Of a stretch of 64,000 nucleotides of DNA, positions 32,466 to 41,500 are shown piece after piece. The stretch's first letter is position 1. Each line of letters begins with the position of its first letter. The position numbers were made by a program, and so were the translations under genes. The notes below the pieces were generated by a model. The model did not search any database, had not been told where the DNA came from, and was given only the letters and a program-made list of their open reading frames with translations. The DNA comes from a virus, in the IMG/VR virus record IMGVR_UViG_3300042904_000073, positions 1 through 64,000 of that record; one strand, 5' to 3'.

Positions 32466-32494
32466 ATCTTATCAGTGTTTACTTCGGTTGTCAA
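32466..32494 (-). promoter_or_regulatory. Sigma-70-type promoter
   Basis: Reading minus strand: TTGACA (32494-32489), 17-bp spacer beginning ACCGAAGTAAA, TAAGAT (32471-32466). Predicted +1 is 32459, the first base of the start codon. The -35 overlaps the stop of the preceding gene. Confidence 0.7.
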
Positions 32495-32928
32495 GACTGT
32501 CTTGCTGCCTTGGCCTCCGAGAGCATCTGCTGGAAGGTGTCGTCGTTCTCGAAGAACTCCAGTAGCTCCGTCAGTAGCGCCTGCTCCTCCGGGAGAAGCG
32601 GCTGCCCGTCGCTCTGGTCGAGGCCGTCCTGGTTGATGTTCCAGAGGGTCACGGCCGACCGGCGCAGGAGTTGACGCTGCTTGCGCTTCACCTCGTCTTC
32701 CGACTGTGACAGCCGGTGAACGTGGAGCTTCAGTTCGCGGTACTGACGCTGCTTGATCGTGAGTGCCCATTTGGCGCGAGTGCGCCAGTCGTCAACATCA
32801 GGGCTGCGCTCGAATTTGCGCTCGGAAAGCTGCGCCTGAATGTCCTGGATTTCGCCGAGGATCAGGTCACGCAGGTTCTCGGCTTCGGGCAGGGATAACT
32901 TGCTTACTTCGACTTCGTTTACAATCAC
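32491..32928 (-). CDS. Hypothetical coiled-coil protein
   Basis: A 145-residue, highly charged helical protein (EAENLRDLILGEIQDIQAQL; KRKQRQLLRRSAVTLW; EEQALLTELLEFFEN) with likely coiled coils. GTG start at 32928 after GGAG. A strong hairpin lies between it and the ThyX gene upstream. No known family; could be a structural or host-takeover protein. Confidence 0.65.
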   Translation of the reverse strand: MIVNEVEVSKLSLPEAENLRDLILGEIQDIQAQLSERKFERSPDVDDWRTRAKWALTIKQRQYRELKLHVHRLSQSEDEVKRKQRQLLRRSAVTLWNINQDGLDQSDGQPLLPEEQALLTELLEFFENDDTFQQMLSEAKAARQS

Positions 32929-32948
32929 GGTTAACTCCGTTTTGGTTA

Positions 32949-32995
32949 AGTGGAAGCGGCGTAGCCCGTAGACTACGCCGCTCGATCAGCCACTT
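32949..32995. other. Stable intergenic hairpin
   Basis: A perfect 9-bp stem GCGGCGTAG (32956-32964) / CTACGCCGC (32973-32981), with an outer AAGTGG/CCACTT pair (32949-32954 / 32990-32995). It follows the ThyX stop in the direction of transcription but has no U-tract. It may stabilise mRNA or act as a weak terminator. Confidence 0.5.
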
Positions 32996-33023
32996 ACTTG
33001 ATACCGGAGTAACGGGCCGCTTG

Positions 33024-33965
33024 TTACACGAAGGTGGGCATTTCGATCCGGCCTTGGGTCAGGCGCTCGGGCATCTTCGTGATGGTCTCGCCCGTGATTT
33101 CCTTACGGTGCTGAATCCAGCCGAGGAACGGGCCGCTGCGCACTCGCTGGTCATACGAGGGCTTGGCTACGTGTTCAAACGGGCTGGTGTGGCGCGGATC
33201 GTTCGGCGTCCACGTCTCTGACTTACCGTACGGAGGGTAGAGCAGCTTGGCGTAGGTATCAAGGTCCTTGGCCTGGATGCGCAGTCCATCGTGGTTCAGG
33301 GTAGACACCCGGCAGCAGCGAGCCGTGGAACACTTCTTGAGCAGTTCCCACCATTGCGGCGAGCCCTGCGCGAACCGCTCCGACGCCTCGTAGTAGTCCT
33401 GCTCGACCACGTAGGGCAGGTGCCACTCGTGGTACTTCAGGCGCTTGGGGCGACTCTCCACGTAGGCCAGGTAGAGCATCCAGGCGATCTTCTGGAACTC
33501 GGGCTGCGCGTCAGGGTGAGCCCGCAGGCCGAAGAAGTTGGGCAGCGCATCGCCGGTCATGGTCAGCACTACGGTGATCCACGACCACGGCTCCAGGATG
33601 CGGTTCACGACCTGCTTGTGGGCACCGAGCTTCCACAGGATGAACGCGACGAGCAGCGCCGGGAACCGGGCTCCATACCATAGTTGCGCGAACAGCCAGC
33701 GCAGGATCGGGTGAACCTCGTTCCGCGCCTGCATACCCCCCTGGTTCTGCCCCCAATGGACGAACCCGGCCGGATGCTTCAGGACGGCTTCCAGGACCTT
33801 CCTGGTCGGCGTAGCGCGGCTGCTCTGCGCGTTGCGGGCCGAGGCCCGGTGCGTCATGATTTCGGCGTGGATGAAGCGCGGGTAGGTCGCTTCCATCGTC
33901 ACGATTTCGGTGTTGTCCGGTGACTTGCTGTGCGCCACGATACGAGCGCGGTATCCGGTGTGCAT
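33024..33965 (-). CDS. thyX: Flavin-dependent thymidylate synthase
   Basis: The 313-residue enzyme makes dTMP from dUMP with methylene-tetrahydrofolate and FAD. The ThyX signature lies at residues 38-50 (THRASARNAQSSR: R40, N45, S48, R50), preceded by YPRFIHAEIM, and LEPWSWITVVLT plus HPDAQPEFQ are characteristic of the larger alternative thymidylate synthases of phages. ATG 33965 is chosen over a longer frame because it follows the shared GAGAGGAAGTTATCCC leader. It works with NrdJ, Dcd and MazG in dNTP supply. Confidence 0.9.
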   Translation of the reverse strand: MHTGYRARIVAHSKSPDNTEIVTMEATYPRFIHAEIMTHRASARNAQSSRATPTRKVLEAVLKHPAGFVHWGQNQGGMQARNEVHPILRWLFAQLWYGARFPALLVAFILWKLGAHKQVVNRILEPWSWITVVLTMTGDALPNFFGLRAHPDAQPEFQKIAWMLYLAYVESRPKRLKYHEWHLPYVVEQDYYEASERFAQGSPQWWELLKKCSTARCCRVSTLNHDGLRIQAKDLDTYAKLLYPPYGKSETWTPNDPRHTSPFEHVAKPSYDQRVRSGPFLGWIQHRKEITGETITKMPERLTQGRIEMPTFV

Positions 33966-33987
33966 GGGATAACTTCCTCTCTCTCGG

Positions 33988-34347
33988 TTAGTGCCCGAGC
34001 TTTCGTAGATACTCGACAGCGGCGTCCAATTCCTTGCGCATCTTCTCGGCTTCGCTGCGCCGGATGCCGCCGCCCACGGTGCTGTCTTCGTCCAGGAACC
34101 ATTCCTCTTCGTCGTCCTCGGACTGGCGAAGCTCACGGAAGCTGATGTAGGGTTCACCCTTGGCGACCGGCACCTGCGCCGTGTAAGTGATGCCGCCTTG
34201 CGTGATGGTCTTCTTCTCGCGCCGAGCATTCCAGCAGACGCAGACGTAGCTGCCGAACGACTTTGCCAGGCAGCTACTTCCGGTAGCGTACTTGATCGTG
34301 TCGTCTTCAGGTATCACGGCATCGGGCGGATTGAACGGGTCACTCAT
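33988..34347 (-). CDS. Hypothetical protein
   Basis: A 119-residue acidic protein (EDDEEEWFLDEDSTVGGG) with a C-V-C-W motif near residue 36 and a helical C-terminus (SEAEKMRKELDAAVEYLRKL). The start overlaps the preceding stop by 4 bases (ATGA). It lies just upstream of thyX in the same operon. Not recognised. Confidence 0.65.
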   Translation of the reverse strand: MSDPFNPPDAVIPEDDTIKYATGSSCLAKSFGSYVCVCWNARREKKTITQGGITYTAQVPVAKGEPYISFRELRQSEDDEEEWFLDEDSTVGGGIRRSEAEKMRKELDAAVEYLRKLGH

Positions 34348-35147
34348 TGCTTGTTCTTCTCCAGGAAGTCAGCGATCTGACGATGAACGTAGTCGTGTTC
34401 AGCCGGAACCGCGTTGCGAATCTTGGTCAGGTTCTCCTCGATCCGGCGCAGGTTCACCAGCGCATTGTCGGACGTGAATACTTCCTGGCCGCGCTCGTCC
34501 ATCAGTGACGCACCGCGCAGGTAGGTGCCAAGCCACGGCAGAACCTCGCGGGCGTCGGCTACGCAGTCAATGACGAGCTTCGATAGCGTGGTAATCGGGC
34601 TTTCCAAACCCTCGCTGGCTTCTACGGCGAGCCAGAAATCGCTGGACCGTGCCCGTTCCCAGATCGTGCCGTCGAACTCCTTCTCCTGCTCCACCGTCTC
34701 GTGCGGGCAAGACCAGTAGACCCAGAAGGTGTCGCCGATCTTGTCAAAGCCGGGCCGTGCCATCTTCCCTTCTACGCGCAGGTAAATGTCGCCCGGCATC
34801 CCCGGAGTAGGAGGCCATTTCAGGAAGATGGCTTGCAGGCGCTCGGCGAGCTTCCGGCCTTCTTTCGTCTTACGGGCTGGCGTGTAGAACCAGTCGTTCT
34901 CACCGAGCTTCCAGAGTTCGCTCGGTATGCTTTGCCGCATCTGGTTCCGCGTCTTGGACTCTACCGGATGGATACCGATAGCTCGTTTGAACCCGTGGCC
35001 GGAACTGACGACCAGTTCGTGGCCGGGGTATTCCGCCTTCAGTGCGTCAGCCTGCTCGTTGAACAGGTCGTTCCGACGCTGAAGCTCCTCGTACATTTCC
35101 AGCACTGATTCATGCTGCGTGCGGTAATGGTAGTTCCTGTCTCTCAC
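34344..35147 (-). CDS. Hypothetical protein
   Basis: A 267-residue protein with a GTG start (TAGTG overlap with the previous stop) after AAGGAGG. The N-terminus is a coiled coil (SVLEMYEELQRRNDLFNEQA); the centre is globular with WVYWSCPHETVEQEKEF; the C-terminus is helical. No catalytic or metal-binding motif is clear. It sits in an operon of nucleotide metabolism genes but its role is unknown. Confidence 0.65.
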   Translation of the reverse strand: MRDRNYHYRTQHESVLEMYEELQRRNDLFNEQADALKAEYPGHELVVSSGHGFKRAIGIHPVESKTRNQMRQSIPSELWKLGENDWFYTPARKTKEGRKLAERLQAIFLKWPPTPGMPGDIYLRVEGKMARPGFDKIGDTFWVYWSCPHETVEQEKEFDGTIWERARSSDFWLAVEASEGLESPITTLSKLVIDCVADAREVLPWLGTYLRGASLMDERGQEVFTSDNALVNLRRIEENLTKIRNAVPAEHDYVHRQIADFLEKNKQ

Positions 35148-35575
35148 TACCAGCCTCCTTGCTTGATTGCGTCGATGCGTGCCTTCACGTCGTCGGGCGT
35201 AGCTCCGAACCCGGAGCCGCCAGAGGCACGCTTGCGAGCTTCGTCTATCACCTCTTGACAGGCCTTGAGACGGCCATAGTCTTCCTGGGTCTGCGGCGGC
35301 TGAAGCTCCTGGAGCTTTTCAAAAGCGGCCGTGACCCTCTGCTCGTATTCAGCCGGGAACTCGGCGATCTGATCCCCGTAGCCGTCGCGGAAGGCCTCGG
35401 ACGCCGGGTCCATCACCTCGGGCACGAACTCCGGGGTCCCCTGGTCAGCCTGCGGCACTGCGTCCATGAACGGCACGCCTTGCAGATTCCGCACGATCAT
35501 ACTGCCGTGGTGTGCGGCCTGTTCCGGCGAGTCGGCGTTGATGTAGAAGGTGATCGGGACAGCGTATTTAGCCAT
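35147..35575 (-). CDS. Hypothetical protein
   Basis: A 142-residue soluble protein, first gene after a consensus promoter. It begins KYAVPITFYINADSPEQAA, resembling a small alpha/beta ligand-binding fold, and has a Gly-rich C-terminus. The start codon lies inside the sequence ATGGTTAAACCGTTAAATGG, which shares 18 bases with the iteron region at 62.6 kb. Shine-Dalgarno is poorly placed. Function unknown. Confidence 0.65.
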   Translation of the reverse strand: MAKYAVPITFYINADSPEQAAHHGSMIVRNLQGVPFMDAVPQADQGTPEFVPEVMDPASEAFRDGYGDQIAEFPAEYEQRVTAAFEKLQELQPPQTQEDYGRLKACQEVIDEARKRASGGSGFGATPDDVKARIDAIKQGGW

Positions 35576-35591
35576 TTAACGGTTTAACCAT
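35574..35591. promoter_or_regulatory. Remote copy of the 62.6-kb iteron sequence
   Basis: The 18-base ATTTAACGGTTTAACCAT here is identical to the one at 62636-62653. It overlaps the start codon of the 142-residue protein, so a protein binding the iterons could also control this gene. Confidence 0.55.
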
Positions 35592-35630
35592 CCTTTCCGC
35601 TGGTAAGGGTGCCCGTCTCCAGGCACCCTT

Positions 35631-35659
35631 ACTTTAGCAGACTTTACAACGGCTGTCAA
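35631..35659 (-). promoter_or_regulatory. Sigma-70-type promoter overlapping a hairpin
   Basis: Minus strand: TTGACA (35659-35654), 17-bp spacer GCCGTTGTAAAGTCTGC, TAAAGT (35636-35631). An 11-bp stem (35603-35613 / 35622-35632) overlaps the -10 and transcription start and may terminate transcription arriving from nrdJ. Confidence 0.65.
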
Positions 35660-35662
35660 GAA

Positions 35663-38578
35663 CTACGAACAGCCGGTGCTGGTGCCGCAGTCGGGGCAGA
35701 TGTAGCACTTCCCTGCGGGCTGCGTGATCGAATGGCACTCGGGACACTGCGGGCCGGTCAGGCAGGCAAAGGCGCTAGGCCTCGCCATTTCCCGCTCCAT
35801 CATGTCCGTCACGATGGACGCTGCTCGGTGAAGGGCTGCTTCCCGATCCATGCCTTCGGGCAGGTTGATCGTGATTACCGGAGCAGTCCTGCCGCTACTC
35901 TGCTCCGGGGTCCCGAAACGCAGGTTGAGCCACCGGAAGATGTAGTCGAGGATCGACTTGGCCTGCGGAATGTCCTGGTTGCCGGTCCAGCCGCTCGGCT
36001 CGAAGCGCATGTGGCTGTACTTGTCGATCATCTTGGAGAGCGGCACGCCGTATTGCAGGCCGAGGCTCACAGCCGTGGCGAACCCGTCTGCGAATCCGGC
36101 CACGGTCGAACCTTCCTTGCTCATGGTGATGAACAGTTCGCCCGGCGTGCCGTCTTCGTAGAGCCCCACGGTCACGTAGCCTTCCACCCCGCCAATGTCG
36201 AACTTGTGGGTGATGGCGTGGCGCTCGCGGGGCAGCTTCCGGCGTACCGGCGCTCCGATCCCCGAGAGACGGGCTTCCAGTTCCTTGATGCGGTCCCGAA
36301 GCTCCTGGGTCTCCCCGTCGTCGGTGATCCCTACCAGGGTCTCGGCGTCCTGCTTCTTGACTTCGAGAGGCTGGCTCCGCTTGCAGCCGTCGCGGTAGAT
36401 GGCTACGCACTTGACACCGAGCTTCCAGGCCTGATAGTAGGCCTGCTCAATGTCCTCCACCGTGGCCGTGTTCGGCATGTTCACGGTCTTGGAGATTGAC
36501 ATTGACAGGAAAGGCTGGATGGCTCCGAGCATCTTCATGTGCCCCTGCCACGAGATAGTGCGGAAAGCATCACTCGGAGCGAAGGCACAGTCGAACACCG
36601 GCAGGTGTTGCGGCTTCAGGTAGACGCAGTTGTCCATCGCCCCCGTGTCGGCGACCCATCCCAGGATGGCTACTTGCTCGCCTTCCGAGTAACCGAGAGC
36701 CTTCAGCGCGTCGGCCACGGCCTGGTTCGCCATCTTCTCCACGCCACCGCCGACGAGGTTCTTGTAGGCGACGAGGCTAATACACGGCTCGATGCCCGTG
36801 GTGTCGCAGTCCATGATGAACGAGATCGTGCCGGTGGGAGCCTCCAGAGTCACGTTCGCGTTGCGGAAGCCGAACTGACGGCCGAGATCGAGAGCAGCAT
36901 CCCAGAGTACGTCGCCGTCCGCGTGAAGCTGACGAGCGATGGGATGATCCAGGCTGACCCCGGCGTTCATTGCCTGTGCCCCGGTATGGGCTCTAGCGTG
37001 GCGACCGAGCACGCCAAGCATCGCATACCAGTTGCGATCCCACTCCGCGAACGGCCCGCCGCATGCGCCTGCGATGGTAGCACTGCCCGCGTAAGCCCGC
37101 GCCGTCAGCGTGGAGCAGAGCATGGCGGCGATACCGCGCCCCTGGTCGCTGTCGTAAGCAAGCCCGAGCTTCATCAACATCGCACCCAGGTCGCAGTGCC
37201 CGAGCCCCAGGTTACGGAAAACCTTCGTCCAGTAAGCGATGTCTCCCGTGGGGAAGTCGCCGCCGGCCACGATGATTTCCATCGCCAGGATCGCGATGTC
37301 TACGGTGTGCAGGTAGCCTGTCGTGTCGAAGCCGTAGTTGCCCGGCTCGCCGGTCAGGTACTTCGTCAGCCGGATGCTTGCCAGGTTGCAGGACGTGTTG
37401 TCCCGCGAGATGTACTCGCTGCACGGATTCGACGCCCAGATCCAGAACGAGTTCGGGCAGGTGTTCCCGGAGTTGATATGGTCATCGAACTGGACACCGG
37501 GGTCGCCGCAGAACCAGGTCGCCTCGGCGATTTCGCGTAGCACCTGGCGGGCCGAATACTCGGCGCACTGGTGGCCCGTCTTGACATACTTCGTCCAGTA
37601 GGTGACGCCGCGCTCATAGGCTTCCATGAACTCCTCGGTGATCCGCACCGAGTGATTGGCATTCTGGAAGTCCACGAGCGAGTAGGCGTTGCCCGGCGCG
37701 TTGAACATCACCGGGTAGCCTGCGTCGATCAGCGTGTGCGCTACCTTCTCGGCGGCTGACTTGGCGCGGATGAAGCCCGGCGTGCCGTCGTTGTTCTCCA
37801 GAATATCCGGGTGGTCGCAGCGCATAACGACCATCTTGGCCGCTCGCCGGGTCGTGCCCCCGCTCTTGATCTGACCGGCGTTGCAGTCGGCGACCTTCAT
37901 GAACGACAGCGGCCCGCTGGCTCGCCCGCCGAGGGACAGGCTCTCGCGGCTGGACCGGATGCGGCTCACGTCGGCACCGGACCCGGAACCCCGCTTGAAG
38001 ATGCGCGTCTCAACCGTGTACCAGTTGGACAGGTCGTCCAGGGTATCCTCGACCGGGACGATGAAGCAGGCGCTCCCCTGCTGCGCGATTCCGTCGATGC
38101 CGAAGTTGAACCAGACGGGCGAGTTGAACGCGAAGTGCTGGTTCAGCAGCATGAAGGACAGTTCGTCGTAGTGCGCATCCCGGTCGGCGCTGCTGGCGTA
38201 GTAGCCGTAGTCGTCGCCCCATCCGGTGATCCGCTGCACGATCCGGCGCACCAGCACCTCGAAGTCCTGGACGCCGTTGCCATTGTCGCAGACCTTCAGA
38301 TACTTCGCGGCCACGATCTTACGGGCACGCTCCGAGAAGAACGCCGGGAACCGGCACTTTACCACCTTGGCCTCGTCGCCGGGCAGGGTTACGTCCGTGG
38401 TCTCCCATTGGATTGCACTGTAAGGGTCGGTATGCGCGGACGTGTAATGCCGCTTGACCGTGACGCCGGGCCAGGTCTTGCCGCCTGGGAAATGATCCTT
38501 GCACATGCCCGGCTGGTACTTCAGCCACTCCGGGATAACAACGTCTTCTCTGCCGATGTTCGGCTTGGTTGATTGCAT
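35663..38578 (-). CDS. nrdJ: Class II (adenosylcobalamin-dependent) ribonucleotide reductase
   Basis: This 971-residue enzyme reduces ribonucleotides to deoxyribonucleotides using vitamin B12. Motifs include FNSPVWFN, GSGSGADVSRIRSS, NPCSEY near residue 385 (active-site Cys region), EAPTGTISF near 580, and a C-terminal TSCPD-like domain ending in two Cys pairs (CPEC, CYICPDCG) that deliver electrons or bind zinc. The ATG follows AAGAGGTAG. It is co-transcribed with dnaE 14 bases upstream. B12 dependence means the host must have or import cobalamin. Confidence 0.93.
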   Translation of the reverse strand: MQSTKPNIGREDVVIPEWLKYQPGMCKDHFPGGKTWPGVTVKRHYTSAHTDPYSAIQWETTDVTLPGDEAKVVKCRFPAFFSERARKIVAAKYLKVCDNGNGVQDFEVLVRRIVQRITGWGDDYGYYASSADRDAHYDELSFMLLNQHFAFNSPVWFNFGIDGIAQQGSACFIVPVEDTLDDLSNWYTVETRIFKRGSGSGADVSRIRSSRESLSLGGRASGPLSFMKVADCNAGQIKSGGTTRRAAKMVVMRCDHPDILENNDGTPGFIRAKSAAEKVAHTLIDAGYPVMFNAPGNAYSLVDFQNANHSVRITEEFMEAYERGVTYWTKYVKTGHQCAEYSARQVLREIAEATWFCGDPGVQFDDHINSGNTCPNSFWIWASNPCSEYISRDNTSCNLASIRLTKYLTGEPGNYGFDTTGYLHTVDIAILAMEIIVAGGDFPTGDIAYWTKVFRNLGLGHCDLGAMLMKLGLAYDSDQGRGIAAMLCSTLTARAYAGSATIAGACGGPFAEWDRNWYAMLGVLGRHARAHTGAQAMNAGVSLDHPIARQLHADGDVLWDAALDLGRQFGFRNANVTLEAPTGTISFIMDCDTTGIEPCISLVAYKNLVGGGVEKMANQAVADALKALGYSEGEQVAILGWVADTGAMDNCVYLKPQHLPVFDCAFAPSDAFRTISWQGHMKMLGAIQPFLSMSISKTVNMPNTATVEDIEQAYYQAWKLGVKCVAIYRDGCKRSQPLEVKKQDAETLVGITDDGETQELRDRIKELEARLSGIGAPVRRKLPRERHAITHKFDIGGVEGYVTVGLYEDGTPGELFITMSKEGSTVAGFADGFATAVSLGLQYGVPLSKMIDKYSHMRFEPSGWTGNQDIPQAKSILDYIFRWLNLRFGTPEQSSGRTAPVITINLPEGMDREAALHRAASIVTDMMEREMARPSAFACLTGPQCPECHSITQPAGKCYICPDCGTSTGCS

Positions 38579-38591
38579 GTCTACCTCTTGT

Positions 38592-41500
38592 TTACTCGAC
38601 CCATACGGTGCCGCCGTAACGCTTCACGGCAGCTAGGGCATCCTTGATGATCTGCGGGGAGAGAGCGGTGTTTAGGCCTTCCTCTTCCGGCTTACCGGCG
38701 ACCCTGAACCGGGTTTCTACCGGGCCGGGCTTGCCCGCGAACACGAGCAGGGCTCGCTCGGCTACGGCTTCGTCTGGAGCGCACACTACAATTACGGGGG
38801 CATGGCCCTCTGTGTTCACCTCTAGCGGCTGCAAGTCTTGCACCGCCATTTCGATCTGCGGGGCTCCGTCTTCGTCGCTCTGGTTCTCCTTCACCGAGAG
38901 CCGTCCCCGCACCACGACTATCCTATCACGCATCAACTGCGATTTGCAAGCGTTGTAAACCCTCGGGAACAACGTGATCGTCACCTGGCCCGACAGGTCT
39001 TCCAGCGTGGCAGTCGCCATCTGCTGCTTGCTCTTGGTCTCTCGCAGCTTCACCTCGGTGATGATCCCGGTCACCGTGGCGTCGTCGGTGTCGCGCAGGT
39101 TGTCCAGGTCAGCAATCTGGTGAGTAGCCCGCTCGCGCATCCGATCTACCAGGTCGGCAAGAGGGTGTCCAGACACGTATACACCGAGTAGGTCCTTCTC
39201 CATCGCAAGTTGTTCGCGGTGCGTTAATTCCGGCACCGGATTAACCTTCACCTCGGCAAGCTCGGGAACAGCGCGACCCCTGGCCTTCGTCACTTCGTCC
39301 ATAGAGCCGTCTAGCGCGGCCAAGAACTGGCCTCTGGCCCCCGGAAGGCAATCCAGTGCCCCGCAGCGGATCAGAGCCTCTACGTGGCCTCTGGAGACGA
39401 CTGTGCCAGCGTTCTTCAAGCAGACCCGGCGCAGGAAGTCTGTGAACGTGGTGAAGGGTCCATTCTCGCTGCGTTCCTTGAACACGGCAGCCACGCAATC
39501 GTCTCCTACCCCCTTGACCGAGTTCAGACCCATCCGAATGACGTGTCCTTGCTCGTCAGTGTGGAGAGCGAACTCACCCTCGCTCTCGTTGACGCTCGGC
39601 GGCAGGATGCGCATTCCCATTCGCCGCACGTCGTTGACATAGAGTGCCAACTTCTCCTTCTTGTCCACGATGGAGTTCAGGTTCGCCGTCATGAATTCGT
39701 AGGGGAAGTTCGCCTTCAGGTAGGCCGTATGGTAAGCGAGCATACCGTAGGCCCCGGAGTGCGCCATGTTGAAGCCGTAGCTGGCGAAGTTGACCATCAC
39801 CTCGTAAAGCTGCGTGGCGATACCTTCATCGACACCACGCTCTTTACAACCACCGAGAAAGTCGATCTTCAGTTTCTCAATGACTTCCTTCTTCTTCTTC
39901 GCCATGCCCTTCATGGCGTTCTCCGCTGGCCCCGGCCCGAACCCAGCCAAGGCCATCGTGATCTTCATGATCTGCTCTTGGTAGAGGATGATCCCGTAGC
40001 TGTTGGAAAGGATTGGGGCAAGCTCGGGTAGTAGGTACTCCACTGGCTCGCGTCCATGCTTCCGATCCACGTAGGTCTTGACCATCCCGGATTGCAGTGG
40101 CCCAGGACGATAGAGCGCAACCAGCGCAATAAGGTCCTCCAGCCGGTCGGGTCGCAGGTCTCGCAGGAGCCTTTGCATCCCAGAAGACTCGAACTGGAAC
40201 ACGCCGATGGACTCTCCTCGCTGGAGGATTCGGAAGGCAGCTTCATCGTCATGGGGAATGTCTCCGAGCTTCAGGGACAGGCCTCGCCGCCACCGAAGCA
40301 GGTTCAGGGTGCGGAACACCACGGACAGGTTGCGCAGGCCCAGGAAGTCCATCTTGACCAGGCCGACCTTCTCCGCGTCTTCCATGTCGTATTGAATGGC
40401 GACGTTCCCTTCCCTGGTCGCCATAAGCGGGGCGTATTCGATCACCGGATCGGTGGTAATGACCACCCCGGCCGCGTGAACCGAGGCGTGCCGAGACAGG
40501 CCTTCCACGCAACGTGCTGTGTCGATCAGGTGCTTGGTCGCTGGCTCGTTGTCGTAAGCCGCCTTCAGGTCGGGCACCTTCTCCAGTGCTTCTTCCAGCT
40601 TGATCCCTACCGGCTTGACCGGGATCATCTTGGCGATGCGCTCCACGGCAGGCAACGGCATGTCCAGCGCCCGGCCCGCGTCTTTAACCGAGCCCTTGGC
40701 TGCCATCGTGCCGAATGCCACGATCTGCGCTACATGGTCCTCGCCATACTTGTCTTTACAATACTGGAGAACCTCTTCTCGCCGGTCGTCCGCGAAGTCC
40801 AGATCAATGTCGGGCATCGACTTCCGATCCGGGTTCAAGAACCGCTCGAACATCAGCGAGTAACGCAGTGGGTCGATAGTGGTGAGACCAAGCAGGTAGC
40901 TCACGATAGACCCGGCCGCAGACCCTCTGGCCTGGCTCACGATCTGCTGGCCGCGAGCGAAGCGCACGAAGTCGTGGACGATCAGGAAGTAGGACGAGAA
41001 GCCCTTGCTGGCGATGATGCCAAGCTCATACTTGATCCGGTCCTCGATCTGCTGCGTGTGCGCCGGGTAGCGCGTGCTGATCTGCTCGCGGACCAGCTTC
41101 TCCAGCCAGGTATCCGCAGTGTGACCTTCCGGCACGTCAAACCGGGGTAGGTGGTGCTTGCCGAACTCGAACTCGAAGTTGCACCGCTCGGCGATCCACA
41201 GCGTGTTCTCGCAGGCGTCGGGATACTCGGCGAAGATGCGCTGCATGTCCTCTGTGGGACGCAGGAAGAAGTTGGGCGGGCCGTACTTCAGCCGGTTGGC
41301 GTCCCGCATCGTGCGGCCGGTCTGGATGCACAGCAACACCTCGTGCGGGTCCGCGTCCTGTTGACGCAGGTAGTGAACGTCGTTCGATGCGACCAGCGGC
41401 AGATTGAGATTGTTGGCGATCCGGCGCAGCCACGGGTTGCACGCTTCCTGCTCACGGAGTCCGTGGTTCTGCACTTCGATGAAGAAGTTGTCAGGCCCGA

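Noticed and set aside
33024-34229. 401-residue version of ThyX starting at 34229
   Set aside because: The extension overlaps another gene and has no ribosome site, while ATG 33965 has the shared strong leader.
35651-35660. Similarity of TGTCAAG sites to mycobacteriophage L5-type stoperators
   Set aside because: The shared bases are simply the complement of a consensus -35; the rest of the 13-bp stoperator is not conserved among the sites.
40056-41150. Plus-strand frame of 364 codons opposite dnaE
   Set aside because: Shadow of the DnaE coding sequence, which has all polymerase motifs.
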